DNA of 64,000 nt from assembly GCF_003033925.1 (NCBI RefSeq), contig NZ_CP028365.1, positions 372,001 to 436,000 of the forward strand, read 5' to 3'. Each line of letters opens with the position of its first letter. Within the stretch, counting starts at the first letter, position 1. This stretch comes from Tannerella serpentiformis (GTDB lineage: Bacteria > Bacteroidota > Bacteroidia > Bacteroidales > Tannerellaceae). Under the pieces are notes generated by a model. It was not told the DNA's origin, did not search any database, and worked only from the letters and a program-made list of their open reading frames with translations. Positions 26,995 to 35,554 of the stretch are shown in pieces. The translations under genes and the position numbers were made by a program.

Positions 26995-28521
26995 ATGGCA
27001 GAAAACAATTCCAACCGCACGGCGCGCAAGAAGCCCGTCGTCGTACAAGTCTCGGACATGGGCCGACTCCAGCCTCAGGCGCGCGATCTGGAACAGGCTG
27101 TCCTCGGTGCGCTCATGCTCGAACAGGACGCCTTTTTTAAGGTCAACGAAACGCTCAAGCCCGAGAGCTTCTATGAACGGGCACACCGGCTCATCTATCA
27201 GGCCATCGTCGATCTGGCCGCGCGCCAGCACCCCATCGACATGCTGACCGTCATCGATCAGCTGAAGAAAAACGGCGACCTGGAGGCGATCGGCGGACCG
27301 CTCTACATCTCCCAGCTGACCGAGAACGTGGGCGGCGCAGCTCACCTCGAGCGCCACGCGCAGATCGTGGCCGAGAAGTTCCTGGCCCGCGAACTGATCC
27401 GCTACACGGGCGAGATCCAAGGCAAGGCCTACGACGAGACGATCGAGGTCAAAGAGCTCATGCAGGAGGCCGAGGGCGAGCTCTTCCGCATCTCGCAGCA
27501 GAACATCCGCAACGAGGCCGTGCAGATCAACCCCATCATCAAGGAGGCGCGCGAGCTGCTCGAGCGGGCGGCCAACCGGAAGGAGGGCCTCAGCGGACTG
27601 CCCACCGGCTTTGCCGATCTGGACAAGATCACGTCCGGGTGGCAGAACTCCGACCTCGTCATCATCGCCGCCCGCCCCGCGATGGGTAAGACGGCCTTCG
27701 TGCTCTCCATGGCCCGCAATATGGCCGTCACGTTCAAAGTCCCCGTGGCCATGTTCTCGCTTGAGATGAGCAACGTGCAGCTCGTGAACCGCCTCATCGT
27801 GAACGTCTGCGAGCTGCCGGGCGAGAAGATCAAGAGCGGCCGGCTGGAGAAGTACGAGTGGGAGCAGCTGGAGTACAAGATCAAGGACCTCTACGACGCG
27901 CCAATCTACGTCGACGACACGCCAAGCCTCTCCATCTTCGAGCTTCGCACCAAGGCGCGACGTCTCGTACGCGAGCACAAGATCCAGTGCATCTTCATCG
28001 ACTACCTCCAGCTGATGAACGCCAGTGGCATGAACTTCGGCAGCCGTGAGCAGGAGGTGAGCACCATCTCGCGCTCGCTCAAAGGGCTGGCCAAGGAGCT
28101 GAACATCCCCATCATCGCCCTCTCGCAGCTCAACCGTGGCGTGGAGGCGCGCCAAGGCATCGAGGGGAAGCGCCCGCAGCTGGCCGACCTGCGTGAGTCG
28201 GGCGCCATCGAGCAGGACGCGGACATGGTCTGCTTCATCCACCGCCCGGAGTATTACAAGATCCTCGAGGACGAGCGCGGCAACTCCCTCGCGGGCATCG
28301 CCGAGATCATCGTAGCCAAGCACCGTAACGGCGCCACGGGCGACGTGCGACTGCGTTTCAAGAGCGAGTTTGCCAAGTTCATCAACCTCAGCGAGGATCA
28401 AGCCGTCCGCGAGTACGCCTCCAGCATGAATCAGGAAGACGCCCCCGGTCCCGCTCCCGTCACCGCCCCGAACGTGGAGGACTTCATCGCCGCCCAAAAC
28501 GACGAACCGGTGCCGTTCTGA
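26995..28521 (+). CDS. dnaB: replicative DNA helicase DnaB
   Basis: A 508-aa hexameric helicase that unwinds DNA at the replication fork. The start is set at MAENNSNRTARKKPVVVQVS; the same frame stays open for 157 codons upstream through array F, but that part is a repeat translation. The N-terminal domain (about 24-125, PQARDLEQAVLGALMLEQDA) is followed by a linker and the RecA-like domain with Walker A AARPAMGKT (K232), FSLEMS, the Walker B-like IFIDYLQLM, SQLNRGVE and LRESGAIEQDAD. The length is normal and no intein is present. Confidence 0.97.
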   Translation: MAENNSNRTARKKPVVVQVSDMGRLQPQARDLEQAVLGALMLEQDAFFKVNETLKPESFYERAHRLIYQAIVDLAARQHPIDMLTVIDQLKKNGDLEAIGGPLYISQLTENVGGAAHLERHAQIVAEKFLARELIRYTGEIQGKAYDETIEVKELMQEAEGELFRISQQNIRNEAVQINPIIKEARELLERAANRKEGLSGLPTGFADLDKITSGWQNSDLVIIAARPAMGKTAFVLSMARNMAVTFKVPVAMFSLEMSNVQLVNRLIVNVCELPGEKIKSGRLEKYEWEQLEYKIKDLYDAPIYVDDTPSLSIFELRTKARRLVREHKIQCIFIDYLQLMNASGMNFGSREQEVSTISRSLKGLAKELNIPIIALSQLNRGVEARQGIEGKRPQLADLRESGAIEQDADMVCFIHRPEYYKILEDERGNSLAGIAEIIVAKHRNGATGDVRLRFKSEFAKFINLSEDQAVREYASSMNQEDAPGPAPVTAPNVEDFIAAQNDEPVPF

Positions 28522-28556
28522 TAAAAACGAAAAACGAAAAATTACCGGGTACATGT

Positions 28557-28665
28557 GGGGCGTATGCGATACGCCCCTACTTCCTTTTCTTCCCTTGATG
28601 GAAGAAAAGGAAGCAAAAGAAGATCAAGGCGTCAGGGACGCCAGCCAAGCTGGCCGGGTACAAAC
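28557..28665 (+). repeat. dispersed intergenic element, copy 2, with GGGGCGTAT palindrome
   Basis: It begins with the palindrome GGGGCGTAT-gcg-ATACGCCCC (28557-28577), then the hairpin CTTCCTTTTCTTCC-cttgat-GGAAGAAAAGGAAG, then GATCAAGG and GGCCGGGTAC. The hairpin part matches 24085-24175 in reverse complement. The palindrome recurs at 41965-41985. These are REP-like elements. Confidence 0.75.
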
Positions 28666-28683
28666 TCTTCTATACAAGACAAT

Positions 28684-28726
28684 GCCGGATACACGATGGG
28701 TCTCCCCCACATGTATCCGGCATTCT
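28684..28726 (+). terminator. hairpin, possible terminator of dnaB
   Basis: GCCGGATACA and TGTATCCGGC arms flank an 18-bp loop and are followed by ATTCTT. The arms belong to the CCGG(G/A)TAC hairpin family of this genome. The rest of the 300-bp gap (28740-28815) holds a short direct repeat of CCCGGCCAAACTTCGCTGG. Confidence 0.5.
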
Positions 28727-28824
28727 TCGTTGACGGCCACAGCCACCTGTACCCGGCCAAACTTCGCTGGCGTCCGAAGACGCCCCCGGCCAAACTTCGC
28801 TGGCCGGCGAACCGGCTCCGGCCC

Positions 28825-29625
28825 TTAGTGACCGAGGATGTTCGCTCGCTCGATGTCTTTGAAGTAACGGTAGGTGCCGACCTTCAGCTCGTCGCAGGCG
28901 GCTTCGTCGCAGACGATGATGCCGTGCGGATGGAGTTGCAGGGCGGTGATGGTCCACATCTGGTTCACGCTGCCCTCCACGGCTTGCTGCAGCGCACGCG
29001 CCTTGGCGTGACCGTTGGCTAGGATCACCACCTCGCGCGCGTCCATGACGGTGCCGACGCCGACGGTGAGCGCCGTCTTGGGCACCTGCGTGACGTCGTT
29101 GTCGAAGAAGCGTGAGTTGGCGATGATCGTGTCCGTGGTGAGCGACTTGATGCGGGTGCGCGAACGGAGCGACGAACCGGGCTCGTTGAAGGCCACATGG
29201 CCGTCAGGGCCGATACCGCCGAGGAAGAGGTCGATGCCGCCGACTTCGCTGATACGCTTCTCGTAGGCTGCACACTCGGCTTCGAGGTCGGGGGCGTTAC
29301 CGTTGAGGATATGGATGTTGTGCGGCGCTACATCGACATGATCGAAGAAGTGGCGACGCATGAAGGTGTGGTAGCTCTCGGGGTGATCCTCGGGCAGGCC
29401 GACGTATTCGTCCATGTTGAAGGTGACGACGTGGCGGAAGGATACTCGGCCTTGCTGGCACAGCTCGATGAGCCGTTTGTAGGTGCCGATGGGCGACGAG
29501 CCGGTGGGCAGACCCAAGACGAAGGGACGCTCGGCCGTGGGTGCGGCGCGGTTAATGCGCAAAGCGATGTAGTCCGCCGCCCAGCGGGACATGGCTTCGT
29601 AGGTGGGTTGAATAAGCAGGCGCAT
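28825..29625 (-). CDS. nagB: glucosamine-6-phosphate deaminase
   Basis: A 266-aa enzyme that turns glucosamine-6-phosphate into fructose-6-phosphate and ammonia. [16 protein letters not shown] binds phosphate. The catalytic residues appear as D72 in FNMDEYVGL, and D141, H143 and E148 in [31 protein letters not shown]-like [13 protein letters not shown] is typical of the hexameric E. coli-type enzyme. It stands alone; no nagA or transporter is next to it. Confidence 0.97.
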   Translation of the reverse strand: MRLLIQPTYEAMSRWAADYIALRINRAAPTAERPFVLGLPTGSSPIGTYKRLIELCQQGRVSFRHVVTFNMDEYVGLPEDHPESYHTFMRRHFFDHVDVAPHNIHILNGNAPDLEAECAAYEKRISEVGGIDLFLGGIGPDGHVAFNEPGSSLRSRTRIKSLTTDTIIANSRFFDNDVTQVPKTALTVGVGTVMDAREVVILANGHAKARALQQAVEGSVNQMWTITALQLHPHGIIVCDEAACDELKVGTYRYFKDIERANILGH

Positions 29626-29642
29626 GATTGATCTATAAACGA

Positions 29643-29698
29643 AAAGCTCCTGCCGGACGAAGGGGCGATCCCCCTCCCTTACCGGCAGGAGCCTTTCA
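29643..29698 (-). terminator. Rho-independent terminator of the flavodiiron gene
   Basis: On the minus strand GGCTCCTGCCGG pairs with CCGGCAGGAGC, followed by TTTTCG. It lies between the flavodiiron stop and the nagB start. Confidence 0.75.
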
Positions 29699-29709
29699 CT
29701 GTTCCGTTT

Positions 29710-30894
29710 TTACTTGTTCGTTCCTCTCAGTCGTTCCGCCATGGCTTGTCCGAGGGCGATGCACTGCTCTTCGGTGCTGATGCCTTGCTTCTGCTCGACG
29801 GGTGTGCCGACTACCTCCCACTTCATGGCTTCGGCGTAGGCCGCCAGATGCTTCACTGCGGCGCCGGCCCAGGTGAACGAGCCGAAGTAGCTGAAGAGGC
29901 GATCCTTCACCTCGCGCAGCTTGATCTCAGAGAGCACCATCTCCACCTCGGGGTAGAGCTGGCCGCTGTAGGTGGGGCAACCCACGATGAGGCCGCGGTA
30001 GTTGAAGACGTCGCGCAGGATGTAGGAGCCGTGGCTCTTGCTGACGTTGTGCATGGCGATGTGGCGCACGCCGCCGTCGGAGAGGGCCGTGGCGATGTCC
30101 TCAGCCATCTGTTCGGTGTGGCCGTACATGCTGCCGTAGATGATCGTCACGCCGTCGAGGCCTTCGTAGCGGCTGAGGCGGTCGTAGAGGGCGATCACAT
30201 CGCCGCTTTGCTTCGTCCAGACGGGGCCGTGGGTAGAGCAGATGGTGTGGATCTCAAGCCCGGAGAGCTTCTTGAGTGCGCGCTGCACGGGGGCGCCGTA
30301 CTTGCCGACGATGTTTGCGTAGTAGCGCGTCATCTCGCTCCAGAAGCGGTCGGTGTCCATATCGGTGTCGAGCACGCCGCCGTCCAGGGTGCCGAACGTG
30401 CCGAAGGCGTCGGCCGAGAAGAGCACCTTCTCCGTCTCCTCATACGTGACCATGACCTCAGGCCAGTGCACCATCGGGGCCATGTAGAACGAGAGCTTGT
30501 GGTGGCCCAAGTCGAGCGTGTCGCCCTCCTTGACCTCGTGCAGCCCGTCGGTGATGCCGTGATATCCGGCCAGCATGCCGAAGGTCTGCTTGTTGCCGAT
30601 GATCTTCACATCGGGGTAGATCTGGCGCAAGAGGCGGATGCTGCCGGCGTGGTCCGGCTCCATGTGATCGACCACCAGATAGTCCAGCTTGCGGCCGCCA
30701 AGCAGCTTGGCCACGCGCTTGAAGAAGAGGTCGGAATAGCAGATATCGACCGTATCGACGAGCACAGTCTTGTCGTCGACGATCAAATAAGAGTTGTAGG
30801 ACACGCCCCCGGGGAGCGGCCACAGGTTTTCAAACAGTGCTTTTTGGCGATCGTTTACGCCTACGTAATAAATGTCCTTAGCAACAGCTTTCAT
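29710..30894 (-). CDS. flavodiiron protein (FprA family A-type flavoprotein)
   Basis: A 394-aa soluble enzyme that reduces O2 to water or NO to N2O, protecting anaerobes. The N-terminal metallo-beta-lactamase-like domain (1-250) holds the diiron ligands H77, E79, D81 and H82 in HMEPDHAGSI, with further ligands in MVHWPEVM and LFSADAFGTFG. The flavodoxin domain (about 252-394) binds FMN through IYGSMYGHTEQMAEDIA. There is no rubredoxin domain, so it needs a separate electron donor. Together with sodB it forms the oxidative-stress content of the window. Confidence 0.94.
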   Translation of the reverse strand: MKAVAKDIYYVGVNDRQKALFENLWPLPGGVSYNSYLIVDDKTVLVDTVDICYSDLFFKRVAKLLGGRKLDYLVVDHMEPDHAGSIRLLRQIYPDVKIIGNKQTFGMLAGYHGITDGLHEVKEGDTLDLGHHKLSFYMAPMVHWPEVMVTYEETEKVLFSADAFGTFGTLDGGVLDTDMDTDRFWSEMTRYYANIVGKYGAPVQRALKKLSGLEIHTICSTHGPVWTKQSGDVIALYDRLSRYEGLDGVTIIYGSMYGHTEQMAEDIATALSDGGVRHIAMHNVSKSHGSYILRDVFNYRGLIVGCPTYSGQLYPEVEMVLSEIKLREVKDRLFSYFGSFTWAGAAVKHLAAYAEAMKWEVVGTPVEQKQGISTEEQCIALGQAMAERLRGTNK

Positions 30895-31022
30895 GATGGA
30901 TCCTGTTTTTTTATTGATGATTGATATGTGTATGATTCGGTAGTGCGAAATCGTTGGGGAGAAATGAACTCTCAGCCTCCTTTTTATGGGAAATACGGGG
31001 CGCGGAGGGACTTGTTAGTCGT

Positions 31023-31375
31023 TGCAACAATCTTGCAAATCGAAAAATGAAGTTTTGGTGCTTGCAGAAATGCTGCAAATGCCCCGAAAAACTTTTTGGC
31101 CTCTGCAGGAATGCTGCAAACGCCGCGAAGAACTTTTTGGCGTTTGCAGGGACGCTGCAAGTGCCTCGAAAAACCTTTTGGCGTTTGCAGGAATGCTGCA
31201 AACGCCGCGAAGAACTTTTTGGCGTTTGCAGGAACGCTGCAAGTGCCTCGAAAAACTTTTCGGCGTTTGCAGGAACGCTGCAAGTGCTTCGAAAAACTTT
31301 TTGGAGTTTGCAGGGACGCTGCAAGTGCCGCGAAAAACTTTTTGGGCTTTGCAGAATTGTTGCAAGCATTTCCAA
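31023..31375. repeat. 41-bp tandem array G (9 units)
   Basis: TGCAG recurs at 31063, 31104, 31145, 31186, 31227, 31268, 31309 and 31350, exactly 41 bp apart, with a degenerate first unit at 31023. Each unit has the inverted repeat TTGCAG-gaacg-CTGCAA, then AAAAACTTTTTGGCG. The unit is related to array A, 29 kb away. It lies between the flavodiiron gene start and the lgt stop. Confidence 0.95.
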
Positions 31376-31413
31376 AAGCTCCGCGGGCACTGTAAAGCCC
31401 TCAGAATATGCGT

Positions 31414-32238
31414 TCAAGACTGGACAGGCTGTTTCAGCGCGCGCCATACGCAATAGATGCCCAAAAGGATGAACGGGATGCTGAGCAACTGGCCCATATC
31501 GAGCGGCAGGGAGGCCTCAAAGTCTTCCTGATAGTTCTTCAGAAACTCCACAAAGAAGCGGGCGGTGAAGATGCAGATCATGAAGATGCCGAAGATGAGT
31601 CCCTCGCGCTTCCAAGCGTCCCGCTTGAAGTAGAGCCACATGCAGAGGACGAAAGTCAGGAGGTAGCAGATGGCCTCGTAGAGCTGCGTCGGGTGTGAGG
31701 GCGGGGTGAAGATGGGCGCGGCGCCGTGACGCCAGGCGTAGAGGTTCTTGACGAAGCGGAAACCCCACGGCAGGTCGGTCGGGTGGCCATAGATTTCGTG
31801 GTTCATCAGGTTGCCGATGCGGATCAGCGCCGCCACCAGCCCGGTGGGGACGACGAGCTTGTCGAACGTCCAGAGCATACTCCGGTGCGACACGTAACGC
31901 GAGAAGAAATAGATGGCAATGATGATACCCAATACGCCGCCGTGGCTGGCCAGGCCGCCCTCCCAGACCTTGAGGATCTCGACCGGGTGGGAGAAGTAAT
32001 ACGACGGATTGTAGAAAAGACAATGCCCCAGTCGGGCACCGATAAGCGTGCCGGCCAGGGTGAAGTAGAGGAGCGGATCGAGCCATTTCTCATTGAGGCC
32101 TTCGCGCCGAAACATGCGCTCGACGATCTTGTAACCCACGGCAAAACCGATGAGGAACATGAGCGTATACCAGCGGATTTCCTTCGGGCCGATGGAGAAG
32201 ATGACCGGGTCGGCGGTCCAAGTAATGTCTAAAAGCAT
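31414..32238 (-). CDS. lgt: prolipoprotein diacylglyceryl transferase
   Basis: A 274-aa multi-pass inner-membrane enzyme that moves diacylglycerol from phosphatidylglycerol to the lipobox cysteine of prelipoproteins. Seven hydrophobic segments are apparent. The Lgt signature is IRIGNLMNHEIYGHPTDLPW, and the conserved HPTQLYEA lies further on; GARLGHCLFY is also typical. It processes lipoproteins such as the DUF6242 and transglutaminase-like proteins in this window. ddh lies 17 bp upstream on the same strand. Confidence 0.96.
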   Translation of the reverse strand: MLLDITWTADPVIFSIGPKEIRWYTLMFLIGFAVGYKIVERMFRREGLNEKWLDPLLYFTLAGTLIGARLGHCLFYNPSYYFSHPVEILKVWEGGLASHGGVLGIIIAIYFFSRYVSHRSMLWTFDKLVVPTGLVAALIRIGNLMNHEIYGHPTDLPWGFRFVKNLYAWRHGAAPIFTPPSHPTQLYEAICYLLTFVLCMWLYFKRDAWKREGLIFGIFMICIFTARFFVEFLKNYQEDFEASLPLDMGQLLSIPFILLGIYCVWRALKQPVQS

Positions 32239-32255
32239 AGGCCGAGTGGGATTCG

Positions 32256-33155
32256 TTACACGATTCGTCCGATCCAGGCGTCGCGATCGCCAGGCAGCAG
32301 GTCGACGGGCGGAATTTCAATCATTGTATAGGCGCCCGGCTGGAGTCGCATCGCAGCGCGGGCGGCGGCCACGAGGATCTGCCCCGTGAGCGCCGGGTTA
32401 TTGATCTGCATATCGAAGCTGATGCGCTGGTTGTGCGTCACGCCGGAGACGCCTTTGCGGGTGAGGTGCACACCGTGGCCCACATCCTTCAGCGCCTCGA
32501 CCGAGTCGACGCGGACGACGTGCGTCTCGTCGTGGGCGAAATAGTCGTCGCGGCAGATGGCGTCGGCTACGGTGTCGAAGTCGTATCCGTCTTCAATCTC
32601 TACGTAGACCATGCGTCGGTGCACGCCCGTGCCCATCGGGATAGTCATGCTCAGCGCCGCGCGTACGCCTTCGATGGCCTTCACCGCCACCGTGTGCCCC
32701 ATGCTCATGCCTGGGCCAAAGTCGGTGTAGGTGATGCCCTCCGGCACGATGGCCTGCAGCAGCGCACGCACCACCGAGTCGCTACCCGGATCCCATCCGG
32801 CAGCCACAACCGACACAACGCCGTGCCGTTTGGCCTCTACATCGAGCGTCCGACGCAGGTCGGCTATTTGGGTATGGATATCGAAGCTGTCCACCGTGCG
32901 AATGCCCAGCGCCAGTGCGGCTTTGGCGTAAACCTCGACCGAACGCGTGGGGGTAGCCAATATGGCCACGTCGACAGCCTCGAGCTTCTCTAAATGATCG
33001 GTTACGGGGTATGAGCGGAACGGCTCAGGAAGGGGAGATTGGGGGTTGCGACGGATGACGCCCGCCACTTCAAAGTCGGGCGCGGCCTCAATGGCTTCCA
33101 GCGCATAGCGCCCGATATTGCCGTAGCCCACTACGGCAGCTCTGATTTTTTTCAT
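32256..33155 (-). CDS. ddh: meso-diaminopimelate dehydrogenase
   Basis: A 299-aa NADPH enzyme that makes meso-DAP from tetrahydrodipicolinate in one step, or runs in reverse. The Rossmann loop is VVGYGNIGRYAL; VAILATPTRSVE and the substrate segments AGWDPGSDSV and DFGPGMSMGHTVAVKAI are diagnostic. It supplies cell-wall cross-links and lysine. It is followed by lgt in a likely two-gene unit and preceded by tRNA-Arg. Confidence 0.95.
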   Translation of the reverse strand: MKKIRAAVVGYGNIGRYALEAIEAAPDFEVAGVIRRNPQSPLPEPFRSYPVTDHLEKLEAVDVAILATPTRSVEVYAKAALALGIRTVDSFDIHTQIADLRRTLDVEAKRHGVVSVVAAGWDPGSDSVVRALLQAIVPEGITYTDFGPGMSMGHTVAVKAIEGVRAALSMTIPMGTGVHRRMVYVEIEDGYDFDTVADAICRDDYFAHDETHVVRVDSVEALKDVGHGVHLTRKGVSGVTHNQRISFDMQINNPALTGQILVAAARAAMRLQPGAYTMIEIPPVDLLPGDRDAWIGRIV

Positions 33156-33180
33156 AGAGGGGGGAGGAGGGAGTGTTGCT

Positions 33181-33255
33181 TGGTAGTCTCGCCGGGAATC
33201 GAACCCGAATCTAAAGTTTAGGAAACTTCCATTCTATCCATTGAACTACGAGACC
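33181..33255 (-). tRNA. tRNA-Arg (anticodon CCU)
   Basis: A 75-nt cloverleaf with encoded CCA. The acceptor GGTCTCG pairs with CGAGACT (one G-U at the end), then discriminator A and CCA. The D-stem is GTTC/GAAT-like, the anticodon stem GAAGT/ACTTT closes loop TTCCTAA with anticodon CCT, and the T arm has GGTTCGATTCC. It reads AGG arginine codons. Confidence 0.95.
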
Positions 33256-33339
33256 TTATTCAACAGCGGACCGCCTGAGAAACAGTCCGCCGTGAAGAGT
33301 TGTTGGTGCGCCTTGGCGCCATTAACTGACGCTTCCGGT

Positions 33340-33921
33340 TTAGAGGCGGCTGCCTACCACGTCCCAGTCGACAATATCCCAGACGGCCTTGATGTGATCG
33401 GCACGACGGTTCTGATAGTCGAGGTAGTAAGCGTGCTCCCATACATCGAGACCGAAGATGGGCTTGTAGCCACGGACTACGGGATTGGCACCGTTGGGCT
33501 CCTGCGTGATGACAAGTTTGCCATTCTGATCTACCGAGAGGAACGCCCAGCCTGACCCGAAGAGGGTAGCGGCGGCATCACCGAAAGCCTTCTGGAAGGC
33601 CTCGAAGCTGCCGAAGTCGCGGTTGATAGCCTCAGCGATCTTGCCGGTGGGCTTGTTGTTCTCGACGGGCGACTTGAACTGGAGGAAGTAGAGCGTGTGA
33701 TTCAGCAGCTGGCCGGCGTTGTTGAAAATGCCGCCCGCGGGGGCTGTCTTGACGATCTCTTCGAGGGGTTTGCTCGCATATTCGGTGCCTTCGATGAGTT
33801 TATTCAGCGTGTTGACGTAGTTCTGGAGGTGTTTACCGTAGTGAAACTCGATCGTCTGTTGGCTGATTACGGGTTCTAACGCATTCGTTGCGTAGGGAAG
33901 TTTGGGCATGTCGAAGCTCAT
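33340..33921 (-). CDS. sodB: superoxide dismutase (Fe/Mn)
   Basis: A 193-aa cytoplasmic enzyme that converts superoxide to O2 and H2O2. The start is set at MSFDMPKLPYATNALEPVI, which aligns with the usual Bacteroides N-terminus. Metal ligands are the histidines in IEFHYGKH and LLNHTLYFLQF, and Asp/His in LDVWEHAYYLDYQ. GGIFNNAGQLLNH is typical. An in-frame ATG at 33972 would add 17 mostly hydrophobic residues (MRTIVLSIITTIISFTL); both starts lie downstream of the predicted promoter, so the choice is not certain. Confidence 0.93.
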   Translation of the reverse strand: MSFDMPKLPYATNALEPVISQQTIEFHYGKHLQNYVNTLNKLIEGTEYASKPLEEIVKTAPAGGIFNNAGQLLNHTLYFLQFKSPVENNKPTGKIAEAINRDFGSFEAFQKAFGDAAATLFGSGWAFLSVDQNGKLVITQEPNGANPVVRGYKPIFGLDVWEHAYYLDYQNRRADHIKAVWDIVDWDVVGSRL

Positions 33922-33997
33922 AAGTGTAAAGCTGATGATTGTTGTGATGATGGATAATACAATGGTTCTCATTCTGCTGTATGGCAAAAAACGCGGG

Positions 33998-34027
33998 CAA
34001 AGATACGCCCGGGGTTGTAATGCCAAA
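33998..34027 (-). promoter_or_regulatory. sodB promoter (-33 TTTG, -7 TATCTTTG)
   Basis: On the minus strand TTTG (34027-34024), 18 bp, then TATCTTTG (34005-33998): close to the Bacteroidetes consensus TTTG-N19-TAnnTTTG. The start of transcription should fall near 33990, upstream of both possible start codons. Confidence 0.6.
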
Positions 34028-34119
34028 GTGGCAATTCGGCTTTTACTGTTTTTTGGGTGACTCTGCTTAGCGGTGCATCTGCCGTCGTTCTACGCCCTCC
34101 TCCCATACACGATCCGCCT

Positions 34120-34845
34120 TCATTCAAAAAGCGCGCGCAGCACCTCGAGCGACTTGAGCTCTGGAAAGCCGGGCAGGTGCAGGCGATAGAAGTCGAGGAC
34201 GTGGCCGAGGATGGCCGAGCGTTCGGTGTGGGAGAAGGCGAAGAGCGACATGTTGGCGAAGGTCATCTTCGTCAGGCGGGCCATGACGCGACTGTCGTCA
34301 GCGTTCAGATAGCGGCCGTGAAGGGGGACTTCCTCGGTGAAGATGCCCTCGAGGAGGTCGAAGTAGCGGCCCTCCACGTACGTCTCGCGATTGGGGCGGA
34401 TGCCGAGGTAGACGGCCAGACGGAAGAGGAATGTGAGGTGGAAGTTGGCGATGCCGGCGTCGGCCGTTTCGAGATGACGGACGGCGTCGAAGAGGAAGTG
34501 GAAGAGCGGCGGATCGGACTCCTTCTCGCGGATGACCCGATAGAGGATCTCGGAGAGGAAGAGCGCCTCGGCGTTCTTCGCCGGATGCGTCTGGAGGGCG
34601 GTGGGGATGGAGAGGGATCGCGCCTCACGGATGCGTTGCAGGTCGCGGTCGTTGCGGTGCTCCACCTCCAGCTCGAGTAGCGAGAGGGGCATGAGCAGGG
34701 CCTGCGCAACGCCACCCTTACCCCGTCGAGCGGGGGTGGTGAGGTAGCCGACACGCCCGAAGAGTTCGGTGTAGATGGCGACGATGAGGTATTTGTCGCC
34801 GTAGGGTAGGGTGTGGAGGACGATGCCGCGCGTCTTATGCAGCAT
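34120..34845 (-). CDS. recO: DNA repair protein RecO
   Basis: A 241-aa RecFOR-pathway protein that loads RecA on SSB-coated DNA. The N-terminal OB-fold region starts MLHKTRGIVLHTLPYGDKYLIV and includes YTELFGRVGYLTTPARRGKGG. The rest is helical and has no zinc cysteines, as is common in Bacteroidetes RecO. Length is normal. It lies 3 bp after the ispF stop on the same strand, so they likely share a transcript. Confidence 0.9.
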   Translation of the reverse strand: MLHKTRGIVLHTLPYGDKYLIVAIYTELFGRVGYLTTPARRGKGGVAQALLMPLSLLELEVEHRNDRDLQRIREARSLSIPTALQTHPAKNAEALFLSEILYRVIREKESDPPLFHFLFDAVRHLETADAGIANFHLTFLFRLAVYLGIRPNRETYVEGRYFDLLEGIFTEEVPLHGRYLNADDSRVMARLTKMTFANMSLFAFSHTERSAILGHVLDFYRLHLPGFPELKSLEVLRALFE

Positions 34846-34848
34846 AAG

Positions 34849-35322
34849 TCACCGGGGGACAATGAGCGCCACGGCGTAGGCGGCGATGCCTTCGCGGCGT
34901 CCGACGAAGCCCATACGCTCGGAGGTGGTGGCTTTGATGGAGATGTCGGCCGTGGGGACGCCCATGACTTCGGCCATCGTGCGCTGCATGTCGGGGATGT
35001 GGGGGTTGAGCTTGGGCTGTTCGGCCACCACGGTGGCGTCGATGTTGCCCAGTTCGTAGCCCGCATCGCGGAGGAGGCGCATGGTACAGGAGAGGAGGAT
35101 CTTGCTGTCGATGCCGGCATACTCGCCGGCGGTGTCGGGAAAGTGATAGCCGATGTCGCGCAGTCCGGCGGCGCCGAGCAGGGCGTCGCAGATGGCGTGA
35201 ATGAGTACGTCGGCGTCGCTATGGCCGAGGAGTCCGAGGGGGTGGTCGATGTGCACACCGCCGATCCACAGTTCACGGTCGGGGGCGAAGGTGTGGACGT
35301 CGTATCCGAATCCGATTCGCAT
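34849..35322 (-). CDS. ispF: 2-C-methyl-D-erythritol 2,4-cyclodiphosphate synthase
   Basis: A 157-aa enzyme of the MEP isoprenoid pathway. The start is MRIGFGYDVHTFAPDREL; the frame continues upstream through the 7-bp repeat array, which would add a false Leu/Ser/Thr/Tyr/Pro repeat of 67 residues. Metal ligands are D8, H10 and H42; GLLGHSDADVLIHAICDALLG and the C-terminal KATTSERMGFVGRREGIAA are conserved. Order porV-ispF-recO on one strand. The isoprenoid units feed UppS, encoded further on. Confidence 0.95.
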   Translation of the reverse strand: MRIGFGYDVHTFAPDRELWIGGVHIDHPLGLLGHSDADVLIHAICDALLGAAGLRDIGYHFPDTAGEYAGIDSKILLSCTMRLLRDAGYELGNIDATVVAEQPKLNPHIPDMQRTMAEVMGVPTADISIKATTSERMGFVGRREGIAAYAVALIVPR

Positions 35323-35324
35323 AA

Positions 35325-35550
35325 TGGTAGAGGGTAGAGGGTAGAGGGTAGAGGGTAGAGGGTAGAGGGTAGAGAGTAGAGGGTAGAGAGTAGAGGGTGG
35401 AGAGTAGAGGGTAGAGAGTAGAGGGTAGAGAGTAGAGGGTAGAGAGTAGAGGGTAGAGAGTAGAGGGTAGAGAGTAGAGGGTAGAGAGTAGAGGGTAGAG
35501 AGTAGAGGGTAGAGGATGAACATGTACCCGGCTCTACCCTCTACCCTCTA
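35325..35550. repeat. 7/14-bp tandem array H and its inverted end
   Basis: About 190 bp of GTAGAGG and GTAGAGA heptamers; from about 35370 they alternate to give a 14-bp unit. At 35535-35550 the inverted form CTCTACCCTCTACCCTCTA follows, so the end of the array can fold back on itself as a hairpin, possibly the porV terminator. It abuts the ispF start codon by 3-10 bp and is the only array here without 41/42-bp units, although 14 is a third of 42. Confidence 0.93.
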
Positions 35551-35554
35551 ATGA

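Noticed and set aside
30911-31453. Frames on both strands through array G
   Set aside because: Repeats of a 41-bp unit read in rotating frames; no start context or family similarity.
35323-35523. 67-codon N-terminal extension of IspF
   Set aside because: Translation of the 7/14-bp repeat; IspF is complete from 35322.
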